In this document: positions 1-9,480 of the stretch, piece after piece
Layout: every line of letters starts with the position of its first letter
How positions within the stretch are numbered: the stretch's first letter is position 1
Program-made: the position numbers and the translations under genes
The notes under the pieces: model-generated
What the model was told of the DNA's origin: nothing
The model's input: the letters and a program-made list of their open reading frames with translations, nothing else
The model's database searches: none
Assembly: GCF_963082655.1 (NCBI RefSeq)
Contig: NC_081553.1
Location: forward strand, 37,149,509 to 37,213,508
Direction: 5' to 3'
DNA: 64,000 nt
From: Stomoxys calcitrans
Lineage: Eukaryota > Arthropoda > Insecta > Diptera > Muscidae

Positions 1-61
1 GTCGTACATACCGGATTGAACCGCTGCCGTCCAGTGTAAAACACACTGATACAACAACAAC
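1..61 (+). repeat. 3' end of an (ACA)n-tailed retroposon, cut by the window edge
   Basis: The stretch ends in ACAACAACAACAA directly before LINE-derived sequence. A related sequence with the same kind of tail lies on the opposite strand at about 48891-49005. Only the 3' part is visible, so family membership is an inference from the shared layout (proline/threonine-poor GC-rich body, CACTG-type motif, then ACA tail). Confidence 0.4.
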
Positions 62-375
62 AATGACTTCGTCCGCGTAGATAACAACTTCACTATTTCC
101 ACCACAAAAGATTTTAGGGTCCCATTGATAGGCAAGAGCCACAAAAGAGGGATTAAGTCCCTTTCCAGTGAACTACATCTAGTCACAGTCTTTTTATTCG
201 AGCCCTCCACTTGTGATGCTTTGATAACGCTGCTCTTCAGCATCGTAACAACCCGATTCACCTGGAGAATGGATTTCTCATTTCCACCAGAGAAACAATA
301 CTTGCGTCTCTCTGGTCGACATAAGAATCCCACAACTTCAACATTACGTTATTAAACGCCCCTTCAATGTCCAGG
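62..375 (-). pseudogene. Non-LTR retrotransposon reverse-transcriptase fragment, dead
   Basis: Read on the minus strand, this fragment shows pieces of a LINE reverse transcriptase (the enzyme that copies the element's RNA into the genome). Near its upstream end is LDIEGAFNNV, a typical RT motif. Further on is PLLWLLPINGTLKSF, matching the block after the QGGVLSP turn. Near 65-82 is VVIYADEV, where the catalytic YADD has become YADE. The motifs fall in different frames, so at least one frameshift and the lost aspartate make it non-functional. It is flanked on both sides by (ACA)n-type retroposon ends in opposite orientation, so only about 310 bp of the LINE survive. The DIEGAFNNV block suggests an I/R1/LOA-like rather than Jockey-like element; that assignment is tentative. 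Confidence 0.6.
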
Positions 376-690
376 TTGTTGTAACCACATTTTCTTGTGG
401 AGGTGGCGATCCTCGTCAAGCTCCTGTAGGTGAGTATGCTCGTTCCGGTTCAAAGGACCGATCGCCGCGGGAACAGGGTAGCCGTTGGTTATTTAAAGGC
501 GCCAATAACTCTCCTTGTCATATCAAGCATCATAGGCACTCAGAGTTTGTGCCGCCCGACCCTTCACTGAGGCTCTCCGCTCGATGCCGCGATCGGTGAC
601 CGGACCTTTGGACCGGAACGAGCTTGCTCACCTACGCTTGACAAGAAACGCCAGCTCCACATGAAAATGTGGCTAGAAAAACAACAACCT
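376..690. repeat. Inverted pair of (ACA)n-type retroposon copies
   Basis: The left copy (about 376-600) begins with a TTGTTGT tail, runs through a TCGTTCCGG block and contains TTATTTAAAGGCGCC, so it lies on the minus strand. The right copy (about 585-690) repeats the tail-proximal 100 bp in the opposite direction and ends in ACAACAACC. The arms are imperfect reverse complements separated by about 110 bp. The same family sits at 17080-17454, where a TSD proves it moved as a unit. Confidence 0.55.
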
Positions 691-931
691 CAAAACACAC
701 CTCACCTTAGTCGTAGAGTTCCTGGATCTGAATATTCAACAGAATCTAGCAGACGAAAGATAGAGCACAACACACTGCTACAACAACAACCTCGAGAATT
801 TGGCATACAATCCTGCCCTCTGCAATATAGGACGCAATATACCATCTGGTTGTTGCAGCAGTTTGTTGTGTTCTATCTTTCGTCTGCATGATTCTGTTGA
901 GTGTCAAAACCCAGGAACTCTGTGACTAAGA
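691..931. repeat. Two LINE 3' ends facing tail to tail
   Basis: About 705-797 and 851-931 are near reverse complements; both contain CAGACGAAAGATAGA and a CAACAAC-rich tail, separated by about 50 bp. The right arm is continuous with the LINE reading minus-strand from 2443, so it is that element's 3' untranslated end. The left arm is a second copy of the same 3' end in plus orientation. Confidence 0.55.
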
Positions 932-2443
932 AGGGGTGCGTCCACAAGGATCTGGGTTTGAGTAGAGTGGATCTGGCTGGGTAGTTAAACAGGTAACGTT
1001 TACCGTGCGGTCCCTAGTTACAATATAGACATACATCGTGCACGTCGGCATCAATCCTTGCTCTGTAGGAATTGAGGCAGCTGCATCTGCCGGAACGTAA
1101 TTGAGCCAGAACAACTCTGGTTTGCCGGGGGAGGTCAATTTGTTCACGTCCAATGGGAGGCGGTCATTCTCCAAGGACTACCTTCACCCCGTAGCCATTT
1201 ACTGCATCTGCTACCGTGTCTGCATGAATGTTGTTTAGACCCGCTAGATATGACGCTTGATCTGGATGTTCTCTCCTACGCTCAAGATCTACCTTAAGGC
1301 TTCTGGGCGGTGGATATCTGTCCACAAGATGATGATTTGGATGGTTTCTGCGATAACAGCCCAAATGGAGTTATGTCTTCGCACTGGTAGGATCTTTGTC
1401 TCCTGATGGAGGTGGTCCACATGAGAACTGAGGAGACAGCCCGTCGCAGTTCGGAGGGAGCCATTCTGACAGATCCGAATATTATTCCACTGCGTGTCAC
1501 AAAACTGACGAGACCACACTGGCGCTGCATAACTTACCACAGATCGGCCTATTGCTTTGTATGTGGTCAACATGGTCTCATTGTCTGCTCCCCAAGTGCT
1601 GTCAGCCAGTGACTTGAGGACCTTGTTTATACTTTTGACTTTATGGCAAAACGGAGGGAGGCATTCCGACAGATCCGAATATTATTCAACTGCGTGTCAC
1701 AAAGCTGACAAGACCACACAGGCGCTGCATAACTTACCACAGACCGACCAATTACTTTGTACGGGGTCAACAAGGTTTCTTTGTCTGCACCCCAAGTGCT
1801 GCCAGCAAGTGACTTGAGGACCTTGTTTCTACTTTTGACTTTATGGCAAATTGTTTTGGCATGTGGGGAGAATGTGTAAGAGCTGTCAAATCTAAAGTAT
1901 TTTGGGACACTTGATGGTCGGAATCATTTCTCCATCGACCATCACAGTCAGCTCATTATTCACCTCAAGAGTATTTGTAGTGAACAATGTGTCTGAAGAT
2001 TTGGTGTCAAATATCTCCAGATTTCTTGCAGCGACATATGAGGCAAGTTCGTTGAGGTAGACGTTCAACCTATCGCAGATGTCAACTATGGGTGATGAGC
2101 CTTATGCAATGATCGTACAATCGTCCGCATATGATACGATCTCTATGCCGTCTAGAGGGGGTAGAATGGAGGATAGGTAGAGGTTAAACAGAGTCGGAGA
2201 TATCACCCCACCTTGGCGAACTTCCTGTTTCACTATACGGTGTTTCGACTTCCTATCCCTAAATTTCACAAAAGACTGACGACCACACAGATAATTCGCG
2301 ACCCAGCGTTTCAGGCCTGCCTGGAGGGACGTGTTGGCGATGTCCTCAAATAGTTTGGCATGGCTGACCGTGTCGAAAGCCTTCGATAGGTCCTGGGCCA
2401 CGTTACGTGTTACCATTTGGTCCCTTTCGATTCTAGGGTCCAA
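851..2443 (-). pseudogene. Jockey-like LINE ORF2 fragment (RT to C-terminus), frameshifted
   Basis: The minus strand carries the 3' half of a non-LTR retrotransposon ORF2. From 2443 downwards it shows DLSKAFDTVSH, GLKRWVANYLCGRQS, QGGVISPTLFNLYLS and the intact catalytic SYADD motif, all in one frame. Then, with frame changes, come the thumb region (PHAKTICHKVKSRNKVLKSL), GRSVVSYAAPVWS, a block beginning SYLAGLNNIHADTV, and a C-terminal region resembling the cysteine/histidine motif of Jockey-type ORF2. The 5' half of ORF2 and any ORF1 are missing; homology stops near 2443. Inside it a segment of about 200 bp is tandemly duplicated (about 1455-1650 and 1652-1850). The element ends near 851 in an ACA-rich tail. 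Frameshifts, stops and the duplication mean it cannot be active. The clade call (Jockey-like, no RNase H seen) is moderate. Confidence 0.75.
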
Positions 2444-2608
2444 GCAAAATTACAGCCCAGATTATCTTTCTCTTCGTTATGTTTTCAACCATGAACAGTG
2501 TTTCGTTACTGGGTTGAATCGGAAAGGGATACCATCTGAGTGCAAAGATCCACTTGCAAAAAATCTTACAAAATACATTTCTAAGGATTTTCGGTCCTTA
2601 GAGACCAA
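2444..2608. other. Unassigned sequence upstream of the LINE break
   Basis: Not recognisable as LINE, SINE or Helitron. It ends at the left copy of the SINE target-site duplication. I see no gene in it. Confidence 0.3.
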
Positions 2609-2952
2609 CCTTGGAAACGTAAATGCAAATTTTGGCCATTAACATTCCACTAAGGAACAGGGGCAAACTTCTCGCATATTAATGAGTGCAGTCCGATTTA
2701 AGTTTTTTAGCTCAATGATAAGGGGCCTCCTTTTTATAGCCGAGTCCGAACGGTTACCGCAGTGCGACACCTCTTTGGGGAGAAGTTTTACATGGCACAG
2801 TACCTCACAAATGTTGCCAGCATTAGGAGGGGAAAACCACCGCTGAAATTTTTTTCTGATGGTTTCGCCAGGATTCGAACCCAGGCGTTCATCGTCATAG
2901 GCGGACATGCTAACCTCTGCGCTACGTAGACGGTGGCCTCCTTGGAAACGTA
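2609..2952 (-). mobile_element. tRNA-derived SINE with 13-bp target-site duplication
   Basis: The element (2622-2939) lies between identical 13-bp direct repeats CCTTGGAAACGTA at 2609-2621 and 2940-2952, the mark of LINE-assisted insertion. On the minus strand the head has an RNA polymerase III A box (TAGCGCAGAGG) and the exact B box GGTTCGAATCC. A non-tRNA body of about 240 bp follows, with the motifs GGACTCGGCTATAAAAAGG and TTATCATTGAGC, ending in TTCCTTAGTGGAATG and a short A/T-rich tail. At least seven other copies are in this window. It is not a tRNA gene: the acceptor stem is missing and the body is fused to it. Confidence 0.85.
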
Positions 2953-3346
2953 GGTTGGCAAAAAACCCATGAGGACATTTTGGTCGATTTCACCTGGCTC
3001 TCCTTGTCTCCAATCGCGCTGTAAAATCTACTCTCATAGTCTGTCTGGATAGTTTAGGGACTGTTTTCCTTAAAACTACTCAACATGGCTCCTGTCAGCA
3101 AGTTCGGTGCCGTATCCAGCTGCTTCTTACCTTTAAACGTGATGCTCATAGTTCGCCGTCAACACGCTCAGCGATGCGGTTGAAGTGGGTCTTTAATCTG
3201 GGTTGTTACCCGTAGACCACATCAGATCGAAGAATATAACTATGGCTTGAAAAAGTTCTTACATGGCAAGGAGAGTAGAAATCACAATCAAACAACCAAA
3301 TCGAATAAAATTGCACCCCAGGAGGTTTAAAATGTTTTATACTATA
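2953..3346. other. Unassigned non-repetitive stretch
   Basis: Between the SINE and the Helitron terminus I recognise no motif, no long frame and no repeat shared with the rest of the window. Confidence 0.3.
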
Positions 3347-3450
3347 CTAGCCGAACCGGGCCCGCTCCGCTACGCCATCTTTAACTTTCTAATATCTTTT
3401 TAGGGTGGGGACACTTTGCCCTGAATGCGGATATCGAGTTCGTGCATTGT

Positions 3451-3692
3451 AGCCTATGACGCTCAAAGCGTTCGAATCCTGGCGAGAAAATCAGACAAAG
3501 CGCTGTTTATCCCCTCTTAATGTTGGCGACATTTGCGTGATACAATGCCATGCATGGTCATTTAAAAAATTTTCCACAAAGAGGTGTCGCCCTGCGGGAC
3601 GCCGTCCAGACTCGGCTATAAAAAAAGGTCCCTTATCATTGAGTTTAAACTTGAATCGGAAAGCACTCATTGATGTGTGAGAATTTGCTCCT
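3451..3692 (+). repeat. Degenerate SINE copy nested in the Helitron
   Basis: Starts inside the tRNA-like head (CCTATGACGCT), keeps a damaged B box (GTTCGAATCC), the GAGACC-to-CAGA junction, and the body with CGGCTATAAAA and TTATCATTGAG. The A-box half is absent. Flanking Helitron sequence is shared with 41423-41536, so this SINE was already inside the element before that element spread. Confidence 0.7.
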
Positions 3693-4310
3693 TCTCGGTT
3701 TCTGGTGGTAATGTTCTTTCTTAGGGTAATGTTCTCATTAGGGGTGGAATGGCACCTCAGACATTTCGATTCAAATATGAAAATTCGTGCTGAACTTCCA
3801 AATCCCTTTAATTTGAGCCCCATATTGCCATGGCCGGTAAATATGAACAGTTTGAAGGGTGTTTTGAGGTGGGGCGGCAACGGGCACTTTGCACTGAAAA
3901 TAGATATCAAATTCGTTCTTTATTCCCAACGGAAATGAAGTTCAGTTTAGGGGTTGCTTTAGGGCGTACCCCAAAAAACTTGGTTCCAAAATTGGATATC
4001 AAATTCGTTTTCTACTCTCAAATACCTTTCATTTGAGTCCCATGTTGTCATAATGGGTGAAAAAACCCATTTGACGTATCTTTAGGAGGAAAAGCGCTAA
4101 CTAGACTTGAATGCCAATTTCAATGTCATATTCGTAATCTACTCCCTAATAGCTTTCATTACAGTCCCATATAGCCATGGTCGGCTAATATGCCCATTTG
4201 GGGGGATTTGGGGGTGGGCGACCTCCAATTGCTTGGACCTAATGTTTTATGCCATATTTGTAATCTACTGCCTAATACTTTTCATATCTGTTTAGAGGAG
4301 CTTTGGGGTT

Positions 4311-4336
4311 GGGGGGGGGGGGGGGGGGGGGGGGGG
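4311..4336 (+). repeat. Uninterrupted run of 26 G
   Basis: The Helitron unit normally has a short G-rich box here; in this unit it is 26 consecutive guanines. It is a strong G-quadruplex candidate on the plus strand and also a place where assembly length may be wrong. Confidence 0.85.
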
Positions 4337-4773
4337 CGCTGGGTACTTGAACCCAAAAATTTAATACCATATTCGTTTTCTGGTCTCCAATACCTTTCAT
4401 TTGATACCCTTATTGTGCCCATCGGATCTCTTTCGGATATGGGTGGCGTTTTTGGGTTAAGGAGGAGGGTCCGCCTCCACCAGATATCTAAAAATTATAT
4501 AGCTTATGTTTCCTTCCAGACAAACGAACACAATCTATGAAAATTTTAAGAAATTCAGTTCAGCCAAGTATCATATAGTCATAATGAGTCCTTTGGCGTT
4601 TTTGAAGGGTGTCGTGACCCCCTATACATCGAATCAGATTTTGTATTACAGATTCGAAATCTACTCCCGTATACCTTTCATTTGAGCCCCATATTGAAAT
4701 GAACGTCCAATATGTCAGTTTGGGGGAGTTTTGGGGTTGGGGCGGCCCGATGGGTACTTAGACTCAAATTCTA

Positions 4774-5011
4774 TTGGGTTGCCCAAAAAGTAGTTGCGGA
4801 TTTTTTAAAAGAAAGTAAATGCATTTTTAATAAAATTTAGAATGAACTTTAATCAAATATACTTTTTTTACACTTTTTTTCTAAAGCAAGCTAAAAGTAA
4901 CAGCTGATAACTGACAGAAGAAAGAATGCAATTACAGAGTCACAACCCGTTGAAAAAATTTGTCAACGCCGACTATATGAAATATCCGCAATTACTTTTT
5001 GGGCAACCCAA
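4774..5011 (+). mobile_element. Mariner-type MITE, copy 1
   Basis: 238 bp with terminal inverted repeats beginning TTGGGTTGCCCAAAAAGTA and ending in the reverse complement, flanked by the dinucleotide TA (4772-4773 and 5012-5013), the Tc1/mariner target. There is no coding capacity. The surrounding Helitron sequence resumes cleanly, as seen by comparing sibling units. Confidence 0.9.
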
Positions 5012-5858
5012 TAATACCATATTCGTATTCTAGACTCCAGTACCTTTCATTTGATACTTATATTCTCCCGATCGGTGCATTTTTGATTTTGGGTTGTGTT
5101 TTTGGCATAAGGGGAAGGGTCCTTCCCCCTTCTGATACCGAAAATTATATAGCCTATGTTTTCTTCGAGACCAACCGACACAATATGCCAAAATTTCGAG
5201 AAAATCGGTTCTGCCGTCTATACGAAACAAACGAACCGAGTCCCATATATCCGTGATTGGCTAATGTGTCCATTTTGGGCGTTTTTGTGGGGGGTGGGGT
5301 GACCCCCTATACTTCGACATGAATTTGTATGCCAGATTCGTTATCTACTCCCGCATACTTTTCATTTGATACCCATATTGTCCCTATCGATCCACTTTTG
5401 ATTTTGGGTGGTGTTTTTGGGGTAACGATGGAGGGTCCGCCCCCTACCGTTATCAATAAATTATAAAGCCTATTCCTAGTTCCTGACCATATTCGTAATC
5501 TACTCCCGAATACCTTTCATTTGAGTCCCATATTGTCATGATCGTCATATAACCCTATTCAAAGGGGTTTTGGGGCTGGGGCGGCCCCTCCCCCCAGTTA
5601 TTTGGACCCAACTTTTATTATTAAATTCGTACTCTACTCTTGAATACCTTTCATTTGAATCCCATACTGTCCCGATCGGTCCACTTTTATTTTTGGTTAG
5701 TACTTTTGGGTAAGGGGGAGCGTCCGCCCCCCCCCTCACAATATCAAAAATTATATAGCCTATGTTTCCTTCCAACCTACACAATCTGTGCAAAATTTCA
5801 AGGTAATCGGTCCAGCCGGAGTCTATACGGAACAAAGCAACACAAATTAGATTTTATA

Positions 5859-6094
5859 TTGGGTTGCACAAAAAGTAATTGCGGATTTTTTAAAAGAAAG
5901 TAAATGCATTTTTAATAAAACTTAGAATGAACTTTAATCAAATATACTTTTTTACACTTTTTTTCTAAAGCAAGCTAAAAGTAACAGCTGATAACTGACA
6001 GCAGAAAGAATGCAATTACAGAGTCTCAAGCTGTGAAAAAATTTGTCAACGCCGACTATATGAAAAATCCGCAATTACTTTTTGGGCAACCCAA
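5859..6094 (+). mobile_element. Mariner-type MITE, copy 2
   Basis: 236 bp, the same inverted repeats and interior as copy 1, flanked by TA on the left and TG (a decayed TA) on the right. It inserted 9 bp from the Helitron's 5' end; removing it restores the terminal sequence shared with 32.2 kb. Confidence 0.9.
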
Positions 6095-6103
6095 TGTATA
6101 AGA

Positions 6104-7689
6104 TTCGAAGTGGGGTTTAAAAGTCTTGACATGTTAGGATAAATCCGATAAGAATTATGCCATCCAGGTGAACACGAGGTCAATTCAGAAGGACGGTGTA
6201 TATGGGTAGAAGTCATAGTGCAGAACTCAGAGTGTAAAATTTTAAACGAATCGACTTCTTTAAGGTACTCAGGAAATCGATTAAGAGATCGGTTTATATA
6301 CTGGACTAATCAGGTCATCAGATCAGTATCAGAGATCATAACAAAAGTTCCAAGCATAAGTTATTGGTTAACAACTTGGGACAATTACTCCAATGCACAT
6401 TGTGTGTGTGCAAGTCTGTCTTTAAACTCTCTAGCGAGTGCATCATAGTCGATTATTGAGACAATCTTGCAGCAATTAAATCCTAAATTATGGTGGAAGA
6501 ACAAAAAAAAAAAAAAACAAATGCTTCAATTATTTGCACCACAGCAAATGCAAAAGCTAACACTGAGCATCTTTGTCATTTCAAATATTTTCCATCTTCT
6601 TCTGATGATTCTTCATAAATCTGAGGAAAATTGTGTGTAAATCCTTAAGGCCTTCTTGGCTGCTATGTTCGTTAGAAATTTGAAAAGTTTTAATTGTCTA
6701 CTGGCTTCATCGTTATTGTAATCTCCACGAATGGTGTTGCTTGGCGTGTTGAAAAGTGTTGCCAACAAACAAGCCCCCCACCCAATACAACTGCCTGCGC
6801 GCACCTTGGTTGGTTTGTTGGAGGCCATAATTGAATGACATCTATGGATGGATGTTGAGTTGCTGTGTTTGACGCCGTCACCATCATCGACATCAATTCC
6901 ATAGTAGACGTCGTCATTGTCATCATCATCATCATCGTCGTCGTCGTCGTCGTCATTGTCATCATTCCCGCATTCACAAACATCCTCGTCCATAACCATG
7001 CCAAACGAGCCATACATATTCGAAAATTCAATGAAATGTTAAAGGAAACCAAAAACAAGAAAAAGGAACAAATGACAAGATCCAGTCAAACGGCCAAAGC
7101 AACAAATCCACCATCATCTTCGTAATAACAACAACAACAACAACAACAACAACAACCACAATACGTAATTCGTCAAGTTAATCGTCAAAGCGTCAAAGTT
7201 ACATCAGATAATTATTTCAATGCCAATTTGCAATTGCAATACGACCACGATCACATGAACCATTGGTCACTACTCTCTCAGCAATACCACCAGATGATGG
7301 CAAAGGAGGGCGACAGCTACTTTAGCAACGCGCCAACAATGCTGTTGATGACGACGACTCACTACCTCTTTTTTGTGTTGTTTTTTGATTTTTTGCAACA
7401 TCCATTTGATGACATTGTTGTTGCTGCTGCCTGCTCTATCGCTGTGGGTCCTGTTGCAGCAGCAGTTTGTAGCTCTTTGTTGCCTTGTGATTGTTGCTGT
7501 TGTCTCTAATCAAAGACGATTGCATGTGTATATGCGACACTAAGCATGCGCTTTAGGACCGCTTGAAATTTTTTTTTCGAATTTTTGCTCTATGACAGAT
7601 CTACGGAAAATGCTATCGACACAGGGTCTTAATATTAAATATTCAGTAAAATTATTCAATTTGAGATCGACTTGAGGTTCTTATATTTA
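6104..7689. other. Unique AT-rich stretch with microsatellites
   Basis: No gene recognised. It holds an A-run near 6504-6518, a CATCATCATCGTCGTCGT-type run at about 6917-6960 that encodes poly-Asp on the minus strand, (CAA)n at about 7124-7157 and a GTT/GCT-rich tract near 7420-7500. The frames through these tracts look like by-products of trinucleotide repeats. Confidence 0.5.
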
Positions 7690-8110
7690 TTATTAAACGG
7701 CAAAGGGTTCGATAACATAGCCCCACAATTGACCGGTCCCGAACGTGAAATAAAATGTTCACCGAACTCTCCTCTCAATAAATCCATTGTTACGCGTGCT
7801 GTGTGGCATGTGGCACCGTCTTGTTGACACCACACATGTCATGCAAGTCACGCTCTTGCATTTTGGGCAAAAAAAAGTTGGATATCGTCTCGCAGTTACG
7901 TTGCGATTCGCATCATCTTTGAAGAAGTACGGCCCAACGATGCCACTAGCATATAAAACGCACCAAACCGTCACTTTTTCTGGATGCATTTGTGGCTCTT
8001 CTGGCTGATCTTCACTCCAAAATCGACAGTTCTGCTTATTTACATACCCAATGAGCCAAAAATGAGCTTAGTCGCCGAAGAAGAAGAAGCGCTCGATGAA
8101 CTTTCTTAAT
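7690..8110 (-). pseudogene. Tc1/mariner transposase fragment, dead
   Basis: Minus-strand remnant of a mariner-family DDE transposase, the enzyme that cuts and pastes its element at TA sites. In order it shows FIERFFFFGD, then a stop codon (TAA at 8068-8070) where the family has Glu, then AHFWLIGYVNKQNCRFW, HPEKVTVWC and GPYFFKDDANRNVT. After a frameshift comes CQQDGATCHTARVTMDLL with the second catalytic Asp, then GEFGEHFISRSGPVN. Sequence then jumps to a WGYV-like block, so the segment that normally holds the third catalytic Asp appears deleted. Full-length mariner transposases have roughly 340-350 residues; less than half remains. Nonsense codon, frameshift and deletion make it non-functional. 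Its relation to the MITEs in this window cannot be judged, as I could not define its own termini. Confidence 0.8.
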
Positions 8111-8589
8111 AAAAAAAAAAAAAAAAATCAATAATTTGCAAGCGCTGTTCGTTTGTAAGACGATTCATTATAGACCAAACTGATGATGTTTGACATTGAA
8201 ACAAGACACGAACGTGCGTGAGCTGTTTATCCCAGTGTTGCCAAAAATATAATAGCTAAAAAATCACCCTTTAGTTCTTTATAGCGTAGAAAATGTATAA
8301 TTTGAGTTTTTCCAAATACTTTTACTTTTTTACTCCTGCCGAAAACGAAACCCAACCCATTAACTAGGAAGCATGTACCCAGCCGGAGCGTCGCATCTTT
8401 AGTTACCAGCAGAACGGAAGAGAGTATTAAGTGTGCGTAATTCGGGTGCTCATTCTTGCCGCCGAGTTCAACAAGCGCGTAGACCCTATACCACCATCTC
8501 GATCGTCGTCAGTAGGGCACAGTCGCTAAAATCCTGATGCTTGATCAGACATCCGAAGGCTAGAACCAGCCGAACCACCGGCATACTTT
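8111..8589. other. Unassigned stretch, probably part mariner end and part unknown repeat
   Basis: An A-run (8110-8126) and AT-rich sequence continue from the transposase. A more GC-rich block at about 8380-8560 looks transposon-derived, but I cannot place it. No gene supported. Confidence 0.3.
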
Positions 8590-9480
8590 TAATTACTTAC
8601 TTTACTTTAATTGGCTATGACAGAAAATTTTTTCCACTAGCCCAACGTGGAATAGCGTTCCAAGCGCCTCGATCTTCTGCTCTGAATTCAAAATCTCTGA
8701 AACCAAGTTTCGAGGTGTCTCCCACCACTTGATCTTTCCATCGGGCTTTTGGTCTTTCCGGTTTGCGTGTACCACCGTGTTTGCCTTCAAAAGACGTCTT
8801 TGCTGAAGCTTCTTCATCCATTCTGACAACATGACCTGACCAACGCAGCCGTTGTATTTTGATACGTGTAACTATGCTATCGTCGTCATACAGCTCGTGG
8901 TTCATGCGACGCCTGTATTCTCCATTAACGCAAACTATATATATCACGAAGAATCTTTCTCTCAAATACTCCAAGCACTGCCTCATCTGCTTTCACAAGT
9001 ACCCATGCCTCAGAACCATATACCCACACGGGTAGTATCAGTGTCTGGTGTAGTGTAATCTTCGTCTGTCGAGAGGTGGTCTTGTTTCTAAACTGCTTAC
9101 TTAGTCCAAAGTAGCATCTGTTTGCCAGTATTATTCTTCGCTTTATCTCTCGTTTCGGTTATGGCGGTGCCGAGGTAGATAAAGTTTCTAACTACCTCAA
9201 AGTTGTCCATTTCTTTATCTACTCGGTTGTACAAGGCGTTTTGGAAGTTGAAACCATCCATTTCGTCTTATCTCCATTTACTACCAGACGCATTTTGAGT
9301 TACTCTGTTTCGCTGACTCTCTTTCAAAGGCTGCAGTAACTACTTCCGATGACCGACCTATGATGTCGATGTCGTCGGCGAATAGCATGTGTTCTCTTGT
9401 GATTAGTGGGCCATATCTATTCACATCTGCATCTCGTATAATCTTCTCCAGTGGGATATTAAAGAGATCACATGAGAACA
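8590..9480 (-). pseudogene. LINE ORF2 3' portion (RT motif to C-terminus), truncated
   Basis: Minus strand. Near 9480 the fragment starts inside the RT with CDLFNIPLEKIIRDADVNR and LFADDIDIIGRSSEVV, where FADD is an acceptable form of the catalytic YADD. After frameshifts, the C-terminal region contains CVNGEYRRRMNHELYDDD, IKIQRLRWSGHVVRMDEEA, RPKARWKDQV and a region ending near 8600. This GHVxRM-type C-terminus is common in insect endonuclease/RT retrotransposons. The 3' end has a tail of CTTACTTTACTTTAA-type short repeats (8590-8612, plus-strand reading), usual for LINEs that end in a microsatellite. The element is cut at 9480 exactly where the 29-bp satellite begins. Several frameshifts mean it is not active. 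Confidence 0.75.

Larger units (their letters stand above)
3347..6103 (-). mobile_element. Non-autonomous Helitron, both termini present
   Basis: On the minus strand the element would begin with 5'-TCTTATA at 6103 and end at 3347 with CTAG, preceded by a GC-rich imperfect palindrome around CGGGCCCG. It sits between A (3346) and T (6104) on the plus strand, the A|T target expected for Helitrons, with no target-site duplication. Its interior is a run of diverged tandem units sharing TACCTTTCATTTGAG, TTTTGGGG and GGAGGGTCCGCCCCC motifs. No Rep/helicase frame is visible, so it depends on a partner element for rolling-circle transposition. It carries a degenerate SINE (3451-3692) and two mariner-type MITEs (4774-5011, 5859-6094). 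Related pieces lie at 29.5, 30.6, 41.3, 45.2 and 50.2 kb. The same TCTTATATAT terminus recurs at 32267 and about 50157, supporting this end. Confidence 0.7.

Noticed and set aside
3491..3910. 139-codon minus-strand frame
   Set aside because: It runs across a SINE fragment into Helitron repeats, so it is a chance frame over two unrelated elements.
4190..4540. Frame containing a poly-Gly run
   Set aside because: Glycines come from the 26-G run in a Helitron unit; no other support.
6613..7017. Frame with poly-Asp on the minus strand
   Set aside because: It depends on a CAT/CGT microsatellite; the rest shows no domain or splice context.
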